Assembly (NCBI GenBank): GCA_050950425.1
Contig: JBMNHO010000002.1
Location: 496,001-560,000, forward strand
Direction of reading: 5' to 3'
From: RGIG529 sp050950425
GTDB taxonomy: Bacteria; Bacillota; Clostridia; Oscillospirales; Oscillospiraceae
Length of the DNA: 64,000 bases
The notes beneath the pieces are model-generated. The model was not told the origin of the DNA. It ran no database searches and worked only from the letters and a program-made list of their open reading frames with translations. This document shows positions 58,640 to 64,000 of the stretch, in pieces. The translations under genes were made by a program, and so were the position numbers. How positions within the stretch are numbered: the first letter of the stretch is position 1; every line of letters starts with the position of its first letter.

Positions 58640-59824
58640 TTATCGATATTGCATCAGCGTCTTGGCCATGATCCGTACCCGCTCCCAGGGCAGATCCAGC
58701 TCCGGCCGCCCGAAATGGCCGTAGGCAGCCGTCTGCTCGTAAATGGGCCGGCGCAGATCCAGGTAGGCGATGATCTTCAGAGGCCGCAGGTCAAAATGCT
58801 TTTCCACAATCTGAGCCAGCTGCCCATCCGGCAGCACCCCGGTTCCCCATGTGTCAACCAAAATGGATACAGGCCGGGCCACGCCGATGGCATAGGCCAG
58901 CTCGATCTGGCACTTTTTGCAAAGCCCCGCCGCCACCAAATTCTTGGCGGCATATCTTGCCATATAGGCCGCGGATCGGTCCACCTTTGTGGGGTCCTTT
59001 CCGGAGAAACAGCCGCCGCCGTGGCTGGCAGCGCCGCCATAGGTGTCGGCAATGATCTTTCGCCCTGTGAGCCCCGAGTCTCCCACCGGGCCGCCCACGA
59101 CGAACCGCCCTGTTGGGTTGACATAAATTTTTGTCTTTTCATCCAGATACGCCTCTGGGATCGTCGGGCGAATCACCGTTTCCATGATGGCCTCCCGCAG
59201 TTCCTTCAGCTCCACGTTGGGATCATGCTGGGTGGAAACCACGATGGCGGGGCAGCGGGCAACCTTCCCGTCCTCTCCGTATTCCACTGTCACCTGGCTC
59301 TTGCCGTCCGGCCGCAAAAAAGTCAAAATCCCCTCTTTGCGCACCTGGGCCAGCCGCTTTGTCAGCTGATGCGCCATAGTGATGGGAGCCGGCATCAGCT
59401 CTTCTGTCTCTTCGCAGGCATAGCCGAACATCATGCCCTGGTCGCCCGCGCCGATCAAATCGGCCGCGTCTTCGGCGTTCTCCTTGTATTCAACCGAACG
59501 ATCCACGCCCATGGCAATGTCTCGGCTTTGCTCGTCAATCGCCGTCATCACAGCGCAGCCCTTTGCGTCAAATCCGTATTCGGGGTTGGTATAGCCAATG
59601 CGCTCCACGGTTCTCCGGGCGATGGATGGAATGTCCACATAGCAGTCTGTGGAAATCTCGCCCATCACAAAGATCATCCCGGTGGTGGTCACCGTCTCAC
59701 AGGCCACCCGCGCGTCGGGGTCCTTGGATAAAATGTCGTCCAGCACCGCGTCGGAAATCTGGTCGCAAATTTTGTCGGGATGTCCTTCCGTCACCGACTC
59801 GGATGTAAATACTCTACGTGTCAT
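58640..59824 (-). CDS. metK: S-adenosylmethionine synthetase
   Basis: The 394-aa enzyme makes SAM from methionine and ATP. It starts MTRRVFTSESVTEGHPDKIC, with GAGDQGMMFGYACEETEELM and GGAASHGGGCFSGKDPTKVD as the two signature loops. AAAGGAG precedes 59824, so the longer in-frame form is rejected. It follows ahcY by about 80 nt, separated by a hairpin terminator; the two genes complete part of the methyl cycle. Confidence 0.97.
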   Translation of the reverse strand: MTRRVFTSESVTEGHPDKICDQISDAVLDDILSKDPDARVACETVTTTGMIFVMGEISTDCYVDIPSIARRTVERIGYTNPEYGFDAKGCAVMTAIDEQSRDIAMGVDRSVEYKENAEDAADLIGAGDQGMMFGYACEETEELMPAPITMAHQLTKRLAQVRKEGILTFLRPDGKSQVTVEYGEDGKVARCPAIVVSTQHDPNVELKELREAIMETVIRPTIPEAYLDEKTKIYVNPTGRFVVGGPVGDSGLTGRKIIADTYGGAASHGGGCFSGKDPTKVDRSAAYMARYAAKNLVAAGLCKKCQIELAYAIGVARPVSILVDTWGTGVLPDGQLAQIVEKHFDLRPLKIIAYLDLRRPIYEQTAAYGHFGRPELDLPWERVRIMAKTLMQYR

Positions 59825-59850
59825 AATGAAAGCTCCTTTTTCTGTTTTGC

Positions 59851-59880
59851 AAAACGGCATCGCCCCGCCGGGGTCATGCC
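59851..59880 (-). terminator. Hairpin between ahcY and metK
   Basis: GGCAT and ATGCC (59876-59880 with 59856-59860) enclose a CCCC/GGGG inner stem; TTTTGC follows on the minus strand. It is probably a partial terminator, because no clear metK promoter is seen. Confidence 0.55.
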
Positions 59881-59903
59881 TCAATGGATGATGATGATAT
59901 ATT

Positions 59904-61157
59904 CTATACGGTAAATCCGTTTAAATACGATGCCTGCCCGCCTGTCAAGCTGTCTATCGTCTTTCCCATGGCATGCAGCTTCACCTGGGCAATCTGGCCG
60001 TCCAGTTCTTTGGGAACAGGATACAGCTTTTTCTCCAGTGTCCCCCTGTTTTTTGCAAGGTACACAGCGGAAAGAGCCTGAACGGCAAAGCTCATGTCCA
60101 TGATCTCCGCCGGGTGTCCGTTGCCCGCAGCCAGATTGACCAGCCGCCCTTGGGCGATCACGTTCACCGTTCTCCCGTTTGTCAAGGTATAGCCTTCTAT
60201 GTTTTTCCGCCTGGTTGCACGGGAAACAGCCATCCGGGCAAGCCCCTTCACGTCCACTTCCAAATCGAAATGCCCGGCATTCATCACAAAGGCATTGTCC
60301 TTCATCTGTAAAAAATGTGTTTCTGTGACCACGTCCCGGCACCCGGTGACCGTCACGAAATAGTCCCCCAGTCCGGCCGCCTCGTCCATCGGCATCACGT
60401 CGTACCCCTGCATCACGGCATCCAGCGCCTTAAACGGATCCACCTCAGTGACAATCACCCGGGCGCCCAGCCCGGCCGCCCGCATGGCAACGCCTCTGCC
60501 GCAGTATCCATACCCCGCAACCACAACGGTTTTCCCCGCCACCAGCAAATTGGTGGTGTGCATAACAGCGTCCCAAACCGATTGGCCGGTCCCGTACAGG
60601 TTATCGTAATAATGCTTGCTTTTCGCGTCGTTCACGGCCATCATGGCGCAGGGCAGGCTGCCCGCCCGCTCCCTTGCTTTCAGGCGCAAAATGCCGGTGG
60701 TCGTCTCCTCGCAGCCGCCGATGAGAGCGCCCGCATACTGCGCCCCCTTCCCTTCGGTACAAAGAAGGTCGATCAGGTCTCCCCCGTCGTCAATCACAAT
60801 GTGGGGTTCGCAAGAAAGCGTCTCCAGAAGCAGCTGTTCATACTCCTCCTCCGACACCCCGTGTATGCCAAAGGTCTCCACGCCGAGGGACGCAAGGCCG
60901 GCGGCCACGTCGTCCTGGGTGGAAAGAGGGTTGCTCCCCGTGAGATACACCTGCGCCCCGCCAGCCTTCAGCACCGTACCAAGATAGGCCGTTTTTGCCT
61001 CTAGATGTACAGAAACGGCAATGCGTAGCCCGGCGAGGGGCTTTTCTTCTTCAAAGTGTGCTTGAATACCGGAGAGCACCGGCATAAAATCGCGCACCCA
61101 TTCCATTTTCTGGACGCCCGAAGGCGCCAACGCAGGATTTGCAATTATACTCATCAT
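59904..61157 (-). CDS. ahcY: Adenosylhomocysteinase
   Basis: The protein, about 417 aa, starts MMSIIANPALAPSGVQKMEW and hydrolyses S-adenosylhomocysteine to adenosine and homocysteine using NAD. AVSVHLEAKTAYLGTVLKAG and NDAKSKHYYDNLYGTGQSVW carry the catalytic Lys/Asp region; VVVAGYGYCGRGVAMRAAGL is the NAD loop. The ending TIDSLTGGQASYLNGFTV differs from the classical KPDHYRY tail and fits the shorter clostridial type. GGAG lies 5 nt before 61157. It precedes metK. Confidence 0.94.
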   Translation of the reverse strand: MMSIIANPALAPSGVQKMEWVRDFMPVLSGIQAHFEEEKPLAGLRIAVSVHLEAKTAYLGTVLKAGGAQVYLTGSNPLSTQDDVAAGLASLGVETFGIHGVSEEEYEQLLLETLSCEPHIVIDDGGDLIDLLCTEGKGAQYAGALIGGCEETTTGILRLKARERAGSLPCAMMAVNDAKSKHYYDNLYGTGQSVWDAVMHTTNLLVAGKTVVVAGYGYCGRGVAMRAAGLGARVIVTEVDPFKALDAVMQGYDVMPMDEAAGLGDYFVTVTGCRDVVTETHFLQMKDNAFVMNAGHFDLEVDVKGLARMAVSRATRRKNIEGYTLTNGRTVNVIAQGRLVNLAAGNGHPAEIMDMSFAVQALSAVYLAKNRGTLEKKLYPVPKELDGQIAQVKLHAMGKTIDSLTGGQASYLNGFTV

Positions 61158-61191
61158 TTTTCTCCATTTCAAATGGCAAGTGTCTTATCGT

Positions 61192-61300
61192 AAAACCGCC
61201 CCGGAGCGCATCTTCCGCAGGGCGTTTGGCCTGTTTCGCCTTACCCCCGGGCCGGCTTTGCAGCCGTGTTCGGCATTTTCCCAATACCATATATCCTTAA
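61192..61300 (-). promoter_or_regulatory. GC-rich leader of ahcY with terminator-like hairpin
   Basis: Near its end the leader has CGCCC/GGGCG (61220-61224 with 61197-61201) plus CGGA/TCCG (61214-61217 with 61202-61205), then TTTT at 61192-61195. The CGCC at 61221-61224 can instead pair with GGCG at 61237-61240. This mutually exclusive pairing suggests attenuation. It does not match SAM-I, SAH or other methyl-cycle riboswitch consensus that I know. Confidence 0.45.
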
Positions 61301-61306
61301 GAACAT

Positions 61307-61334
61307 AGTATACCACAAGCCTTCGTACTTGGAA
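61307..61334 (-). promoter_or_regulatory. Promoter of ahcY-metK
   Basis: TATACT (61307-61312) with an extended TGG motif on the minus strand; the -35 (TTCCAA, 61329-61334, 16-bp spacer) is weak. Confidence 0.55.
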
Positions 61335-61419
61335 AGAGAAAACCCGGGGATTTTTTGCAAAAACGCCCATTTTTCCTTACAGCCTGCGGAAATAATTGGG
61401 GCGGCCAAAGGAAAACTTC

Positions 61420-61448
61420 TTGACAGGGGGCAAGTGTGGCACTAAAAT
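61420..61448 (+). promoter_or_regulatory. Promoter of rny
   Basis: TTGACA (61420-61425), a 17-bp spacer and TAAAAT (61443-61448), giving a leader of about 165 nt. Confidence 0.75.
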
Positions 61449-61621
61449 GAATAGAAGGAACGAAATGAAAACAAAAAAGGGGATGTTTTTGTTTCGCCCG
61501 TATCCGGTTCCGCCCTTTGCGCGGCGCCGGTTGTTTCATGTTTTTGACCCGGCTTCGTCTTTGACCGGGCGCGTTACGTGGAGATAAATTTTGAAAAGAA
61601 CAGGAGGTGGGTTCCTCTCAT

Positions 61622-63163
61622 ATGGGATACACCCTAACCATCGTCATCGCCGTCGTTGTTGCCTTGATTATGTTCCCCTTGGGAATTCAATATCGAAAAC
61701 GAGTTTCGGAAAAAGAAATTTCCAGCGCGGAGGAAGAGGCAAAACGGATCATCAATGAATCCATCAAAAGTGCGGAAAGCAAAAAACGAGAAGCGCTGGT
61801 GGAGGCAAAAGAAGAAATTTTAAAGACCCGCAACGAGTATGAACGGGAAGTAAAAGAGCGCCGCAACGATTTGCAAAAGCAGGAGCGGCGGCTTCTGCAG
61901 AAGGAAGAAAATCTGGACAAAAAGATGGAGCTTCTGGAAAAAAAGGACGAAGCCTTGGCGGCAAAGACCGTTCAGGTGGACGCCCTTCGGGATGAGGTTG
62001 CCGTTTTGAAAAAGAGCCAGCTGGATGTTTTGGAGCGGATCTCCGGATTCACAGTGGAGGAGGCCAAATCGTATCTTATCTCCCAGCTGGAATCAGAGGT
62101 CACCCATGAATCAGCCATGAAGATCAAAGAGATCGAGGCCCGATTCAAAGAAGAGGCGGACAAGAAGGCTCAGAACATTCTGTCCCTCGCCATCCAGCGC
62201 TGTGCCGCTGACCATGTGGCCGACGTCACCGTCTCTGTGGTTCCCCTGCCCAATGACGAGATGAAAGGCCGCATCATCGGCAGAGAAGGACGAAACATCC
62301 GTACATTGGAAACCATCACCGGCGTGGATCTGATCATCGACGACACGCCCGAGGCCATCACTGTCTCCAGCTTTGACCCGGTTCGCCGGGAGGTGGCCCG
62401 TCTGGCTTTGGAAAAGCTGATCGCCGACGGCCGGATCCACCCGGCCCGGATTGAGGAAATGGTGGAGAAGGCACAAAAAGAAGTGGACGCCGTCATCAAG
62501 TCGGAGGGCGAGCGCGCCACCTTTGAAACGAATGTACACGGCCTCCACCCGGATCTGGTCAAGATCTTAGGACGGCAAAAGTTTCGCACCAGCTACGGCC
62601 AAAACGTGCTGAACCACTCCATCGAGGTGTCTCACGTGGCGGGTCTTTTGGCCGCCGAAATCGGCGCCAACGTAACGCTTGCCAAACGTGCCGGCCTGCT
62701 TCATGATCTGGGCAAAGCCATTGACCACGAGGTGGAGGGCTCCCACGTCACCATCGGTGTGGAGCTGGCTCGAAAATATAAGGAGGACGACGAGGTCGTC
62801 CACGCCATCCACGCCCACCACGGAGACGTAGAGCCGCAGACTGTTGTTGCCTGTTTGGTGCAGGCGGCAGACGCCATCTCCGCGGCGCGCCCCGGCGCCC
62901 GGCGGGAGAATCTGGAAAACTACATCAAACGGCTGGAAAAGCTAGAGGAGATCACCAGCTCCTTCCCCGGCGTGGAAAAGTCCTTCGCCATTCAGGCCGG
63001 CCGTGAGGTGCGCATCATCGTCAGCCCCGACCAGATTTCGGAGGACGAAATGGTTCTTCTGGCTCGGACTATCGCCAAGCAAATCGAAGATGAGATGGAA
63101 TACCCGGGGCAGATCAAAGTCCATGTCCTGCGGGAAACCAAAGTGGTGGAGTACGCCAAATAA
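61622..63163 (+). CDS. rny: Ribonuclease Y
   Basis: The 513-aa endoribonuclease initiates mRNA decay at the membrane. It starts MGYTLTIVIAVVVALIMFPL, a membrane anchor. A long coiled coil follows (residues 25-150), then a KH domain (MKGRIIGREGRNIRTLETIT) and an HD domain (HSIEVSHVAGLLAAEIGANV; AGLLHDLGKAIDHE with the metal-binding His-Asp). AGGAGGTGGG precedes the ATG; a GTG five codons earlier lies inside that site and is less likely. Single-gene unit. Confidence 0.97.
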   Translation: MGYTLTIVIAVVVALIMFPLGIQYRKRVSEKEISSAEEEAKRIINESIKSAESKKREALVEAKEEILKTRNEYEREVKERRNDLQKQERRLLQKEENLDKKMELLEKKDEALAAKTVQVDALRDEVAVLKKSQLDVLERISGFTVEEAKSYLISQLESEVTHESAMKIKEIEARFKEEADKKAQNILSLAIQRCAADHVADVTVSVVPLPNDEMKGRIIGREGRNIRTLETITGVDLIIDDTPEAITVSSFDPVRREVARLALEKLIADGRIHPARIEEMVEKAQKEVDAVIKSEGERATFETNVHGLHPDLVKILGRQKFRTSYGQNVLNHSIEVSHVAGLLAAEIGANVTLAKRAGLLHDLGKAIDHEVEGSHVTIGVELARKYKEDDEVVHAIHAHHGDVEPQTVVACLVQAADAISAARPGARRENLENYIKRLEKLEEITSSFPGVEKSFAIQAGREVRIIVSPDQISEDEMVLLARTIAKQIEDEMEYPGQIKVHVLRETKVVEYAK

Positions 63164-63171
63164 ATCCAGTC

Positions 63172-63202
63172 AAAAAGACAGCCCAAACGGGCTGTCTTTT
63201 TT
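63172..63202 (+). terminator. Terminator of rny
   Basis: AAAAAGACAGCCC and GGGCTGTCTTTTTT form a perfect stem with a 4-nt loop and T run. Confidence 0.92.
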
Positions 63203-63340
63203 CGTGATTTCTGTGCTTTTATTCTTTCTGGGTGCCCGCACTCCGCTTTCGTCAAACCGTCCTGTAAATGAAAGAACGGTAAAATACACCCTTTCAGCCT
63301 ATCACAATGAGAAAAAATGTAATTAGGCGCTGTCTGTTTG

Positions 63341-63856
63341 TCAATCACCCATAGATTTTTGATACGCCCGCTGATAGGCCGCCTCTGTCCGCCCGTCAAA
63401 GCAAACCATTTTCACGCACTCCGGCAGGGGATGCTCCCGCAGATGCGCCATAATGGCCGAAACGGCGATCTCGGCCGCCTGTTCCAACGGAAACCGATAG
63501 ACCCCCGTGCTGATGGAAGGAAACGCAACAGACCGACATCCCAGCTCCTCGGCCAGGCGCAGGCAGTTGGCGTAGCACTGCCGCAGCAGCTCCCCCTCTT
63601 CTCTCTGGCCGCCCTGCCAAACGGGCCCCGGCGTGTGGATCACATGCCGGGCGGGCAGGCGATATCCTTTTGTGGCCTTTGCTTGGCCTGTGGGACAGCC
63701 GCCCAGTGTGCGGCACTCCTCTAAAAGCGCCGGCCCCGCCGCCCGATGGATGGCCCCGTCCACGCCGCCGCCCCCCAACAAAGAGGTGTTTGCAGCGTTC
63801 ACAATGGCATCTGTCTGCTCTTTCGTAATGTCCCCTCGTGTCACATAAAATTCCAT
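63341..63856 (-). CDS. Macro-domain protein (O-acetyl-ADP-ribose deacetylase type)
   Basis: The 171-aa protein is a single macro domain: ITKEQTDAIVNAANTSLLGG with the NAAN motif and GGGGVDGAIHRAAGPALLEE (ADP-ribose loop) early. AFPSISTGVYRFPLEQAAEI is the second ribose loop. This is the MacroD/YmdB-type arrangement that hydrolyses O-acetyl-ADP-ribose or removes ADP-ribose from proteins. GGAAAGGAGCGGAAAG precedes the ATG. It lies convergent with rny; nothing further is seen from 63857 to the window end. Confidence 0.93.
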   Translation of the reverse strand: MEFYVTRGDITKEQTDAIVNAANTSLLGGGGVDGAIHRAAGPALLEECRTLGGCPTGQAKATKGYRLPARHVIHTPGPVWQGGQREEGELLRQCYANCLRLAEELGCRSVAFPSISTGVYRFPLEQAAEIAVSAIMAHLREHPLPECVKMVCFDGRTEAAYQRAYQKSMGD

Positions 63857-64000
63857 CTTTCCGCTCCTTTCCTTTGTTCCGTTCTCCTTTTTCCCGGGGT
63901 TTCGGGGCTTTTCCTTTTCCTGTTCCGGGGGCGAGCGGCAGGCCGGTCATCCCCCGCCTTCCCAAGTAAATTCAACATGCAAAATCATCTCGACAGGCAA

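Noticed and set aside
57475..58671. A 398-codon plus-strand open frame
   Set aside because: Antisense to the glycosyltransferase; histidine- and arginine-rich shadow without a start signal.
58600..59903. S-box (SAM-I) riboswitch for metK
   Set aside because: Only about 80 nt separate metK from ahcY and they hold a simple hairpin; no S-box core was seen there or before cysK.

Overview
The window looks like chromosome of an anaerobic, Gram-positive clostridial Firmicute, probably Oscillospiraceae-like. The evidence is the gene set: a clostridial-type purL, an SLH-anchored surface, Bacillus-type self-processed purF, ribonuclease Y, a FabK-type enoyl reductase, acc genes inside the fab operon, and strong AGGAGG ribosome binding sites with TTGACA/TATAAT promoters. 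The assignment is inference; no rRNA is present.

Region by region. 1-7.4 kb (minus): purine operon purE-F-M-N-O-H'-D-L, in which the usual bifunctional PurH is replaced by a stand-alone AICAR transformylase plus a PurO-type IMP cyclohydrolase. It is preceded by a promoter and a short folded leader ending in a T run. 7.4-8.6 kb (minus): mntP and a tRNA-Val/Asp/Phe operon. 8.6-10.7 kb (minus): hslO, a methyltransferase and a YerC/TrpR-like regulator, overlapping by 4 nt. 10.7-14.95 kb (minus): two secreted SLH-anchored proteins with cysteine-amidase/peptidase-like heads; one is frameshifted. Both are driven by promoters with identical hexamers. 15.3-15.9 kb (plus): a flavodoxin-fold reductase. 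16.1-29.6 kb (minus): a compact short-tailed-phage virion and lysis module (small terminase, portal, scaffold, coat, P22 gp4- and gp10-like proteins, large terminase, glycine-rich fibre-like protein, endolysin, holins) with no visible integrase, repressor or replication genes. 29.9-30.2 kb (plus): a strong candidate for a structured non-coding RNA with its own promoter and terminator.

30.4-38.8 kb (plus): a membrane-anchored SGNH hydrolase, a DUF4358-type lipoprotein, potABCD polyamine uptake, a thioesterase, YbaK and an F420-ligase-fold protein. 38.8-43.3 kb: RluA pseudouridine synthase, yceD-rpmF, a tiny ORF behind a hairpin-rich leader, trxA and cysK. 43.4-44.3 kb: an EamA exporter. 44.6-55.2 kb (plus): a complete type II fatty-acid operon acpP-accBCDA-fabH-fabK-(second FabK-like)-fabD-G-F-Z, followed by a MarR/FabT-like gene with its own promoter. 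Two near-identical 14-bp palindromes flank the acpP promoter. 55.3-58.6 kb (minus): a glycosyltransferase and O-antigen-ligase-like pair carrying several single-base frameshifts. 58.6-61.3 kb (minus): ahcY-metK (methyl cycle), with a GC-rich attenuator-like leader before ahcY. 61.4-63.2 kb (plus): rny. 63.3-63.9 kb (minus): a macro-domain protein.

Most genes within a cluster are coupled by ATGA or TAATG overlaps. The most unusual items are the virion-only phage module, the unidentified RNA at 29.94-30.20 kb, the PurO/split-PurH pathway with its leader, the palindrome-flanked fab promoter, and the cluster of indels in the 56.5-58.5 kb glycan genes. All functional calls come from reading the sequence; no database search was run.
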